Shown here: piece after piece, positions 23,481-33,133 of the stretch
Position numbering within the stretch: the stretch's first letter is position 1
How the letters are laid out: each line of letters opens with the position of its first letter
Assembly (NCBI RefSeq): GCF_002865645.1
Contig: NW_020194518.1
Span: 372,001 to 436,000, forward strand
DNA: 64,000 nucleotides
Direction: 5' to 3'
Source of the DNA: Hyaloscypha bicolor E
Taxonomy: Eukaryota > Ascomycota > Leotiomycetes > Helotiales > Hyaloscyphaceae
Made by a program: the position numbers and the translations under genes
Notes under the pieces: generated by a model
Seen by the model: only the letters and a program-made list of their open reading frames with translations
The model's database searches: none
Told to the model about the DNA's origin: nothing

Positions 23481-24192
23481 ATGCCTTCTCAGTCTCCTCC
23501 CGCTCTATTCCGAACCGTACGTCAAAATTCGAATCGAACCCACTGGCCATAAATATAAACTTCCAAAAGGGTTGCTATGCCAGCAATCTATATTCTTTGC
23601 GGCTGCGTTTAACGGGAGCTTCCAGGAAGGAGAGAAACAGTTTATAACCTTAAAGGAAGAAGAGGATATCGTTTCTATACGGAGCTTTGAGCTACTGGTA
23701 CAGTGGATATATATCGGCAGAGTCATCTTTGATGAATTACCACCAGAAGAAGCCGTTACTACTACCATCGAGTTTGTCAGGCTTACGGATATATATAAAG
23801 TCACTGGTATGGAATCTTTAATGGCTAAACGTATCAAGGCCCTTATCGTCAGTAACCCATCTCTGACAAAAGCAAGGGAAAAGAAGCCGGCCACTAATAT
23901 CCATTGCCTTATATCCAAGCATATTATCTCGGGCGTATTATTGCCTAAGGGGCACCCGGTACGAAGCATACTAGCTTTGGCGGCCGTACCGGGATATCTT
24001 TCTCGCGATGACTATTTGAGCGAAGCCCTAGAGATCCCGGACTTTGCGGTTAATCTTCTTCACCAGGTACGGGCTGCTATAAATAGTTTCGAGTTTACCG
24101 GATCTGGTGTCACGTTCCTGAACACTCTCAGTAACGCGAGAATTAACTTACCTTATAAGCCTCCGCCGTTACAGAAGGGTCAGATACAGTAA
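23481..24192 (+). pseudogene. BTB/POZ-domain protein, apparent frame break near the start
   Basis: The frame running into 24192 reads EPYVKIRIEPTGHKYKLPKG, then LLCQQSIFFAAAFNGSFQEGE, RSFELLVQWIYIGRV, IEFVRLTDIYKVTGMESLMA, then HIISGVLLPKGHPVRSILALA and GYLSRDDY. This is the common fungal BTB protein type of about 220-240 residues, in which BTB mediates dimerisation or protein interaction. No in-frame ATG precedes the domain. The ATG at 23481 (MPSQSPPALF) is one frame away, and the two frames meet near 23505-23514, so a one-base indel is likely. An unrecognised upstream exon is the alternative. No RIP-type stops: the body is fully open, so loss is recent or the start is mis-seen. The stop at 24190-24192 is followed within 2 bases by the left arm of a large inverted repeat. 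Confidence 0.75.
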
Positions 24193-24193
24193 A

Positions 24194-24366
24194 GTTCGAA
24201 ATCGGCTTCAGTTCCAACTTTCAATGATTTTATTTTTGACCCACATTTTATGCGGCACTAACCCTTTATGGCTAGCTTAATTCCAGACCCCTGCATTAGC
24301 TGACTTCCCTATTACGCATGAAGTGAGGACTTCTGCCTGAGGATCTTCCCATATCGCCGGCCATCG
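24194..24366. repeat. Left arm of a large inverted repeat (about 170 bp)
   Basis: The reverse complement of 28095-28265 matches this stretch: TTCGAAATCGGCTTCAGTTC, TTTTATTTTTGAC, CACATTTTATGCGGCACTAA, CCCTTTATxGCTAGC, and, further in, GACTTCTGCCTGAGGA. Identity is high in the outer 100 bp and patchy further in. The arms enclose about 3.7 kb with the CorA-like pseudogene. They may be terminal inverted repeats of a DNA element or an inverted duplication. Confidence 0.75.
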
Positions 24367-24921
24367 GCATTATTTCTATAGGGTTAAGCCACGTGTTTGA
24401 ATGCTAAGATTTGCAACATCACTGTTCTCTGTAGAAGAACTCAGGTCATTATCTTGCTTGTAGCCTGGATAACCTTGCTATACTCTATTGCATAATTAGG
24501 CAGAACTTGCTCTATTAATAGGCTAATGCAATGAATACATCTTTGTGACTCCTAACAAACGTCCTGTTCAGAGTGTGGCACCTGTATCGGTCTGTATCCA
24601 GCTTATCGGTGCCTAAATCGTCTTGTGGCTATTCGACGGCAGATTGGAATAGCTAAGTGATTGGGTATATTAGTATAAGCCGTCCACATACTAGCGCCAA
24701 GAGTAAACGAAAGTCCAATAATGCTCTCTGAAATGGTACTGTAGTATGGGCAAATATATATCCTTTTAATAGTATATGTCTCATTATCTGGAGCGCGCTT
24801 TGTGTAGCTGCTTTGCTAACTAGATCGTCGATTTGCCTTGACGTGGCAGCCTTTATTTTATCTAAATCTGAACTAACTATTAAAAGGAATTAATCTTGAC
24901 GGTAGTTAATTTCTAGAAGAT
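24367..24921. other. Interval before the CorA-like pseudogene, no gene seen
   Basis: Near-normal composition and no sustained reading frame. It may hold the promoter or a first, unrecognised exon: the sequence just before 24922 ends in TTTCTAG, which could be an intron acceptor. Confidence 0.35.
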
Positions 24922-26817
24922 GACCCAAGGTCCTCCATGACTAACGCAGGCTATATAACTGGTCTTTGCCAAATCCGAGACTTGGATATTTCTTCGCGGT
25001 ACATGGAAGCCGGTTCTATAAGCCGTTAACCTTCTACCTTAGTTACTGGCACTTGTCTGAAATCGATGCCTAATGCTTCCGTGCGTACTGCTTTAATACG
25101 TAATGCCGAGCTTGGAGACAATAATGAGAACATATCCTATAGGGTTTACGGGGTCAGGGATATGAAGATAACATGCAAATCAAGGGGCTTGTCCAAACTA
25201 TCTTATCTATAAATATATTAGAAGCGAATGATTTTCTAGCTTCGCTAGAAAAGTAGAGGAAATTCTCGATAAAGATATTTACAGAGTGTCTTACGGGCTA
25301 TCTAAGGATAGGATTCGGTAGTAAAGAAGATCCAAAAAGCATTGAGCCTAGCTATATGAGAGTCTTATACAGAAACCCCTACTTATTATATATAATTTGT
25401 GCTCAGAAACTAATAAAGTCTAGATCGCTCGATAGTAATAAGGGCGTCTTTATGGTTAATAGACTCGATTCCCATTTTATAGTATAATGGTTATCGCCAG
25501 GATACCTTTCTGAGTGGTCTGGAGAGAGTGTGTGGAATAAAACTGAATAGGCTAAAGAGAGTGAGTCGGATACTACTTGGTAGCAGAATCCAAGGATATT
25601 CTTCTGACCTATATAGTTTACTCTTTCCGCTTTCCGAGTCTCAGTCGCATTCATATCGCATGCAAACTCTCCGCGGCTATTTGTCCCTAACTTGAGAATA
25701 ATAAAACTATATCTTATATTCGGGGTACTATTATGAGAGCAACTCATGGTTTGTGTAGCGAGATATTTGCCTCTAGCGGTGAGATTCCTAATTATCTATT
25801 AGAGCTTGTTCTCAGGGGATTCTGGCATATTAATAGGACGTATAACCGCCCAGATCTTATGGGATGCATCCAGACGTTATAAGAGATTAAGCACGAATTA
25901 CAGGCCTTAGCGGCTACCCAGTTATTGGGGCGCTTACTCTCTGCGGCCTTGAACTATCTGAACATGAAGATTAGTACGTTGCGTGCGTGTGTGCAGTATA
26001 TTAATACCTCAGTAGACGGTATTCTAGTAAGTAATAAGAATAGGGATGCTCTTAGCTTTGGGAGTCAAGAGACCAGGTTTTTAGTGCTTGGCCCTGGCTA
26101 GACAGGAGATACGTCAGACTTTATATCTTTAGGAAAGACGTGCTAATAGTGATTATTAGACATGGAGGGCATTTAATAGTGCATTAATATATCACTATCT
26201 ATTATAGGTCTTTATGCCCGTTTTCCCATTAAACAAGTCATACGAAACATATTGACCTCCTTTGCCAGGTATCTAACTTCCTAGCTCAGAACGAGAACGA
26301 GTAGAACCGCAATATGGCACAGTCGCAGAAAACCGTCGCTATGCTAACGATGCTTTTCTTACCCGCAACCTTCTTTGCTATGCGTAATATCTCTTCTAGC
26401 CCTCTCCTGATTTCCTGTTTATATAAAATGGCCAAGAAAGCTGGAAAATCCTGATATCTAGAGCAGATTCTCTTTATACTCCCACTTTTCAACTGGGACC
26501 CGTCTAAAGGGCCAGTCCTATCTGACAAACTATGGATCTACTGGGCCTTTACTGTTTCGCTGACCGTCCTTCTCTTCCTCTGCCATTTCTTGTGGGTACA
26601 TGTCAGGCAATTTCTCAATTATCTCCAACGAAAGAATCATCCCCGACGAAAGGGGTCTATCGACCATCGGGGAAAGAAAGGTAAAGAGGAAGATTTGGAG
26701 AAGGGTTTAGTTGACGCGAATGACGATAGAAAGAGGAAGACAAAGGCAATTGTGGTTGCCACAAAGTATGAGCGAATACAACGTTGTATTGACAAATGCC
26801 GATATTGGTGGATATAA
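24922..26817 (+). pseudogene. CorA-like fungal membrane protein, decayed multi-exon gene
   Basis: The coherent translation hops frames. From 24922: MTNAGYITGLCQIRDLDISS and ELGDNNENISYRVYGVRDMK. From about 25158: EANDFLASLEK, ECLTGYLRIGFGSKEDPKS, VNRLDSHFIV, SHANSPRLFVPNL. From about 25690, after a one-base shift: EIFASSGEIPNYLLELVLRG, then LLGRLLSAALNYLNMKISTL and VQYINTSVDGIL. A probable intron, 26027-26268 (GTAAGT...GCCAG), leads to VSNFLAQNENE, stop (26302-26304), NMAQSQKTVAMLTMLFLPAT, the hallmark of the first membrane helix in CorA-like fungal proteins. A second intron, 26384-26461, precedes LFNWDP, DKLWIYWAFTVSLTVLLFL (second helix) and a basic tail ending at 26817. No GMN ion-channel motif is visible, so transport activity is not implied. 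At least five stops, several at expected Gln or Trp positions. Function unknown; related proteins often accompany HET or ankyrin genes. Confidence 0.7.
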
Positions 26818-28094
26818 TACTACAGAGCCTATGAACGAGACGGTATCACAACTGCGGTGTCTTCGTGCTTATCGGCATACGATCGATATCAGCTGGAAAC
26901 TAATTCGCCACTCTTGCCGCTAACAACGTACTAATCACTCCAGTTGGGAGATAGGCAAGAATAACATTGTGCCTTCTGATGTGATCTAGTGTGCACACAT
27001 TGTGATCGCATGAATTCTGTTGTACAGTAGAGGATTATAATGCTCATACAACATAGCCCCAGCCACTGCCATCTCGGCAGGTAAGGCGCAAATCCATCCC
27101 ACTGTGTAGTCCCTATGCGACAGTGTAGGGAGGTTAGTCATTGTAACAATTTGTAGCAGAGTTCTTGTTATTTACATGGCCTCTAAATTGCAACGAGAGT
27201 CGCAGCCGTACGCAGAAGTGAGTAGGGTAACACGTTCCAAGAGAGTGGAAGGGCGATTTTGCTCTCCTTCCCCTTGCTTAGCCACCCACTGTTTCAGGGC
27301 ATCGGCGTGCGGAGCGCGCGTCCAGTACACTATCGTGTGATCCCATACTACCTGGTGTTGGTTGGAACCGAGTTCCAACAAGGGCGTTGTCAGAAAAGGA
27401 CGATAATAATAGCGGTGAATCAGTGATTCAGTAATAGTTAGGTGGGCATGAATGTTATCATTATTAGGAAAGATAGGGATCATCTAACTATAAATATATA
27501 GAGGCCAGCTAGACTGAGCAAACAGGATAAACACATCACATGATCTCTATGATTTCTGAGTCACGTATGACTAACAGGTCATGTGTCCGTCACATGATTA
27601 TTGAGTCACGAAAAGGTGCATTTCTACCTATTATAAGGTATTGGAGCCTACCGTTGCCTACCGTTGGCTATCCTTTAACGGTTTATATAAACACCTATAG
27701 TTGTAGTCCCTATAGGATAACTTTGTATCAATTCATTAAAATTCTATGTACCCAAATTCCGCTTATCCACCCAATAAGAGCTTGTGTTGTTAACAGGGCG
27801 AGATTGGTTTGGCTCGCACGTGACAGCGAGGAATTGTGGCCTTAGCGCCTTATCCTTATCCTCGTTTTAGGCAGACAGCTAGCCAGAATAGGGTTAGTGA
27901 GAGCAAAGGTGTCTTGGTATTATAGCTGAGTATAAAAATCTAGATGTGTTCAAGGCGGAAGCCGATTTCGCTACAGTAGCAACTGTACAAGCACAAAGTG
28001 GATGACACAATCAAGGAGCCAGAATCTGCCTTCGGTCAGCCGAATTGGTGGTTGTTGGCACGTGCTACCGCTCCTCAATTCTTTAAGTCAGTAT
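26818..28094. other. Intergenic DNA, normal composition
   Basis: Several short frames on both strands (for example 27172-27483 minus and 27540-27845 plus) lack domains and splice support and are not called. A direct repeat of the form TCACATGAT...TGAGTCACG occurs at 27536-27565 and 27590-27610. GAAGCCGATTTCG, present in the right inverted-repeat arm, also occurs near 27957. Confidence 0.4.
27536..27610. repeat. Direct repeat with TGAGTCACG and TCACATGAT motifs
   Basis: Two copies of TCACATGAT followed by TGAGTCACG (27536-27565 with a longer spacer, 27590-27610 with a short one). TGAGTCA is the AP-1/bZIP consensus core and CACATGAT-like sequence is an E-box-like motif. They could be regulatory sites but no adjacent intact gene is evident. 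Confidence 0.35.
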
Positions 28095-28265
28095 CTTATC
28101 CGCCGACATCGGCTAGTTCCTCAGGCAGAAGTCCACGTGACATTCAGACAAGGAAGTAAGCGAATGCAGGGTCTAGAATCGGGCTAGCTATAAAGGGTTA
28201 GTGCCGCATAAAATGTGAGTCAAAAATAAAATCATTAAGAGTTGGGAACTGAAGCCGATTTCGAA
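28095..28265. repeat. Right arm of the large inverted repeat
   Basis: Reverse complement of 24194-24366. It ends outside at GAAGCCGATTTCGAA (to 28265). Differences between arms are mostly transitions with small indels, so the two copies are old. Confidence 0.75.
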
Positions 28266-29082
28266 TTCTACTATACAATTCGGGGAAATTGTAGGGAATT
28301 AAAAGCAGAAGGGGAGGGACAGAGACATATATCATATGAGACAATACGGTGGGGCGGATGATCGAAGCGCCAGAGCCATGGAGGGCACTAGTAGTGCGGA
28401 TATTCTAAGCGCAGGTTACGGAGATAGATTACTATAAGAGGAATAGGACAAGCTATTCCTTTATTATAATTCAAACCGAAAAATCAGAGTTATAACTTAT
28501 GATTTCTTGTATAGGTATAAGGCCTTAGAGCTCGGATAAGACCCCTTTATAAGTATTAGGAATAGTAAGAGCTTAGTAATAGAGCTATAGTAAAAGAAGT
28601 CTATTATATTATAAAAGAATACTCTTTACAAATTAAGTATAAGGGCAATAATACAAACGTGATTTTCTAGTAAAAGAGGCTTGGGGTATCCGGAAATAGC
28701 TATAGAATATAAGTTATAAGAAAATATAAGAGATATTAAGATATATATAGATTTTAAAATATTTAAAATTAAAATACTTATTATTTTTTCTATTATATAA
28801 GGTTTTCTACTATATAGAAATAAATATTACAAATATAAGATATTATTAGAAATAAGATAACTTTTAAGTAGCCTAAAGAAAGAACTAAATAATAGTATTA
28901 AAAATAAAGAACTAATATTATCTAAGTTCTATTAGAAAATATATTAGCTTTATTTTTATTTATATTTCAAAATATATATTATATAGTATTAATATAAATA
29001 GTATATTATAAAACGGTTTTATAAAATCTCTCTATATAATTTAGTAAATATATTTAGTATAAAAGCCTAATATTATAAATAC
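28266..29082 (-). repeat. Left flank of Gypsy-B1, likely 3' part of the DUF3435 locus
   Basis: Composition falls from normal to strongly AT-rich at about 28.45 kb. Because Gypsy-B1 with its TATAG duplication interrupts one continuous sequence, this DNA originally joined directly to 43055 and should be the downstream part of the minus-strand DUF3435 gene or its element. No specific domain was recognised here. Confidence 0.5.
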
Positions 29083-29087
29083 TATAG
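29083..29087. repeat. Target-site duplication of Gypsy-B1 (left)
   Basis: TATAG, identical to 43050-43054 on the other side of Gypsy-B1. Confidence 0.85.
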
Positions 29088-29395
29088 TATAATAAGTATA
29101 TATAATAGTATATAGATAAGTATTAGATATTATAGATCTAGTTTCCTATTTTAGGTAAAGCTTATAATTAGAATTATATGAATTATATAAGATTATATTT
29201 CCTAGTTAAGTAAAGTACTTTATAGGCTTAGCTAAGTACTAGGGAATATATAAAGAGACGCTTCTAGCTTTAAAAAGAAATATTAATTAGTCTTTATTAA
29301 AATTAATTATTGAAATTAGTTATACTTATAAATATTACTTTATAACTTATTTATTTTAATTACTTATATATTATTCTACTATTATATGCCTTATA
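29088..29395 (+). repeat. 5' LTR of Gypsy-B1
   Basis: 308 bp, starts TATAATAAG (originally TGTAATAGG-like) and ends CCTTATA (originally CCTTACA-like). It lacks an 18-bp segment (a repeated AATCGGAATTATA-type unit) present in the 3' LTR. Confidence 0.88.
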
Positions 29396-32300
29396 TTCTA
29401 ATTAATCTAACTTTCGAGAAGTAGTTTATTATAAGATAGTTAAGCTATTAATAAATAAAATATTAATAGCTAGAGTATTAATTAGGAGAAGTGCCTCTAT
29501 TATTACTAGAGTAATCTAATCAGATATTTAGAGAAGTACCTAGTCAAGTACTTTTCATATTACCTAATTAGGAAAAGAAAGTAGAATTCAGATATCTCTA
29601 GAACTAATAAATAAAATAATAATAATAGAAAAATTAGTAGTGGCTTATTATTATATTACTAAGTTAGAAATAGAAATATAATAAAGAGAAGATCTAGAGA
29701 AACTAGAAACTCAGATTTATTATCTTAAAGATATTCGAATATCTAATATAGAACCTATTATACTTCTAGTAATATCCTTAGTTTAAAAGGCTTCAAAAAC
29801 CCGAGAACTATTTACTTACTAGGGAAAAAGTATTAAAAAAGCCCAGGACTTCTTCTATTAGATAAAGTTAAAGTAATATAAAAATAATAGAATTACCTGA
29901 GCTACTAATATAATAAAGATTATATATTATACTTCTTATTTTAAGGATATAGCCAGGAATATCTAGAATATAAGAAGTAATTAGTAAATATTAATACTAT
30001 AAATTAGGAGATCTTTATTAAATTTATAAAGAATTCTATTTTAAATTTAGAGAACTATAATAATAATACTTTTATTAAGTTTAAGAATACTAAATAATAA
30101 CTAGACTAGAATATCTAAAGCTTTATATCTTATTTAGATAGCTTATTAGATAACTTAGGATATATGGGTTTATTATAAGAATAAAATAACTTATTTAGTA
30201 GCTTAAGATAGAAGATCCAAGATAAGATTAATTATTAAGGAAATATTCTATAAAAGAGAAAGAAGCTTATCTTTATTATTATAAGAATTAAGAATAATTT
30301 AAATCTATTTATTTAATAGAAATATAATAATAAACTAATAAAATAATAAAAGAAAGAGAATAAAAGAAAAGAAAAGAGAAATAATAAAAAGAAATAGAAG
30401 AGAAATATATTTCTATTATAAGATTTATAAAACCGAAATAATAAAAATATAGTAATAGGGTCTAATATAATACTTATATTAGGATTTATAAAACTAGATA
30501 TAATTTGCTTTATTTACTAGAAAGAGAATTACTATATTACTACTTGCTCTAATTAAGGAAAACCAACTTACTATAACTATAATAAGTCTAGTTATAAAGT
30601 ATATAAGTACCTAGAACTAAAGAAGCCAGGAAATAGATATATCTCGTAATAGTTATACTTATTTATATTATAGAAAATAAGGCCCCTAAAACGAGAATAG
30701 TAATTAAGATTACTATTAAGATAATAAAAGATAAATAAAGAATTAAAGTATTAATAAACTCGAATATAAAGGCTAATTATATAAAAAGGAAATTAGCTTT
30801 AGATATAAGTATTTTATTAATATTAAGGGCAATTCCCTTGTTTTTACTAGAGAAAAGAAGAATTTATTTATATAAAGATTATATTCTTAGGATTATTACT
30901 AAAAATATACTAGGAAACTAAAGAAAAACTAATATATATTTTATATTATATAATTTTAATCTAAACTATATTAATATAATACTTGGATTCCTATAGCTTT
31001 ACTAGATTAATTTCTTAATTTCCTTTAGGGAAATAATATAGAGATACTAGATTTAATTATAGAAGATTAAAGTTCTAAATACTAGAAAGTTTACTAAAAT
31101 AGTAAAATATAAGATATATATTTTTCTATTAATTACTTATTTTATAATAAATAACTAAAGAATTACTACTATTATTACTAATAGGATAATTATATTTTCT
31201 AAGAAATATTAGAACTTTTTTCAAGTATTCTTTATAGAGGCTATAGGTATATTACTCGACTATTATATAATAAAGTATTATATAGATCTAAAACTAGAAT
31301 CCTAACTATTATATAGTTCTATATATATTTTATTAGAAAAAGAGCTTAAAGTTCTTTAGAAATATCTTAATACTAGCCTAGAAAAGAAATAAATCCGTTA
31401 TTTTACTAATCTAGCTAATACCCTAATTATATTTGTTTTAAAAAAAAAAAGTAGCCTATATTTATATATTAATTACTAGGGTCTAAATAGAATTACTATT
31501 AAGAACTAAATACTATTACTACTTATTAGTAAGATAATAGATAGGCTTTATAGAATAAAAGTATATATAAAGCTAAACTTAAAGAATACTTATTATTAGT
31601 TATAAATATAGGAAAGTAATAAATAAAAAATAATATTTCAAATATATTATAAATATTTTAAGTATTATATTATATTTTTTAGACTATCTAATACTCTAGT
31701 AATATTTCAGATATATATTAATTATATACTAGTAAGCCTTATAAATATTATCTATATAGTTTATCTAAATAATATTTTAATTTATTTAAAGAACCTAGAA
31801 TAATATATAATAATAGTCTAATATATATTTAAGTAATTATAATAATACTAGCTTTTTATAAACTTGGCAAAATACGAGTTTAATATAAAGAAAATAGAGT
31901 TCCTGAGGTTTATAATTAGTTCAAATAATATAGAAATAGAAGCTAGTAGGGTTATAGCTATTAGGGAATAGCTAGCCCTAAAAAATAATATTCAAGAAAT
32001 TCAAGTATTTCTAGGTTTTACTAACTTTTACTAGAGATTTCTTTATAAATACTTTAGGATAATAAGAGAATTAACTAATTTATTAAAAACTAATAAAAAC
32101 CTATAATATTATTTTAGCTAAATAAATAAAACAGATAGGGCTTTTAAGAAGCTATAAATTATATTTATAATATTACTAATTCTTTATTATTTTAACCTAG
32201 TTTTAAAGATTTATATAAAAATAAATACTTTAGAATTTATAATTATAAATATAATTTCCTAGCTCTTTAGTAAGAAAATAGAAGCTAGATAATACTCTAT

Positions 32301-32830
32301 TATCTTTTATTTAAAGAAAATAACTATAATTAAGAATAAGTATAAGATATATAATTCTGAGCTCTTAGCTATTATTCTAGTATTTTATACTTAGTAATAT
32401 TATCTAGTATATATCTAGTATACTATTATTATTAAAATAGATTATAATAACTTAAAATACTTTATAACTAAAAGAAAACTAAATAATTAATAAATAAGAT
32501 AAGTAAAGAAGCTAGCTATTTTTAACTTTATTTTAGAATACTAACCAGAATATAGTAATTCTATTAATAGACTATTAAAAAGGCCAGACTTTATAATAAA
32601 TATAAATAAAAATACTTTACTATTTATATTTTATAATAAGCTATAAAATATAGAATAAAGAGCCTTATAAATAGTAGTAATAGAATACTATACTATTTCT
32701 ATAATACTATAATTTAAGGCCTAGGAAAAAGAAAGTAAGTATTTCTTAATTAGTAAGATACTAAGAAATTCCAAAAAAGAAATCTATTTTAGTAATAAAA
32801 TAATACCGGAAATATTACTACTTAAGCCTA
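29396..32830 (+). pseudogene. Gypsy-B1 gag, protease, RT and RNase H remnant
   Basis: Plus-strand order is as in Gypsy-B2: gag with zinc knuckles near 30.5 kb, the protease-like LVNSNIKAN segment near 30.75 kb, RT with IVYLNNILIYLK near 31.76-31.79 kb, then RNase H to the B2 insertion. Both catalytic Asp of YLDD have become Asn. Many TAG/TAA stops. It ends at GCCTA (32826-32830), the left target duplication of B2. Confidence 0.83.
32826..32830. repeat. Target-site duplication of Gypsy-B2 (left)
   Basis: GCCTA, identical to 39803-39807. The uninterrupted sequence CTTGAGCCTATTACTAG is still present in B2 itself near 36562, confirming the insertion point in the B family sequence. Confidence 0.92.
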
Positions 32831-33133
32831 TATAATAGGTATATATAATGGCATATAGATAGGTATTAGATATTATGGATCTAGTTTCCTATTTTGGATA
32901 TAGCTTGTAATCGGAATTATACGGATCATATGAGATTTCCTAATTAAGTAAAGGGCTTCATATACCTGGCTAAGTACTAGGGAATATATAGGGAAATGCT
33001 CCTAGCTTTGGAAGGGATATTAATTAGTCTCTTATTAGAATTAATTCTTGGAATTAATTATACTTGCAAGCATTATTCTATAGCTTACTTACCTTGACTA
33101 TTTATATATTACCCTACTATTATATATCTTATA
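32831..33133 (+). repeat. 5' LTR of Gypsy-B2
   Basis: 303 bp, TATAATAGG...CTTATA. Less mutated than its partner: it keeps ATGG, GGATC and CGGATC where the 3' LTR has A for G. Differences between the pair are essentially all transitions, so they cannot be used as a normal molecular clock. Confidence 0.9.

Noticed and set aside
23505..23969. Minus-strand frame of 154 codons
   Set aside because: Exact antisense of the BTB domain, which reads clearly on the plus strand.
25403..25747. Minus-strand frame of 114 codons
   Set aside because: Antisense of the CorA-like pseudogene, whose plus-strand translation is coherent on both sides of this stretch.
27172..27483. Minus-strand frame of 103 codons in the inverted-repeat interior
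   Set aside because: No recognisable domain; normal-composition intergenic DNA yields frames of this length by chance. Kept as uncalled.
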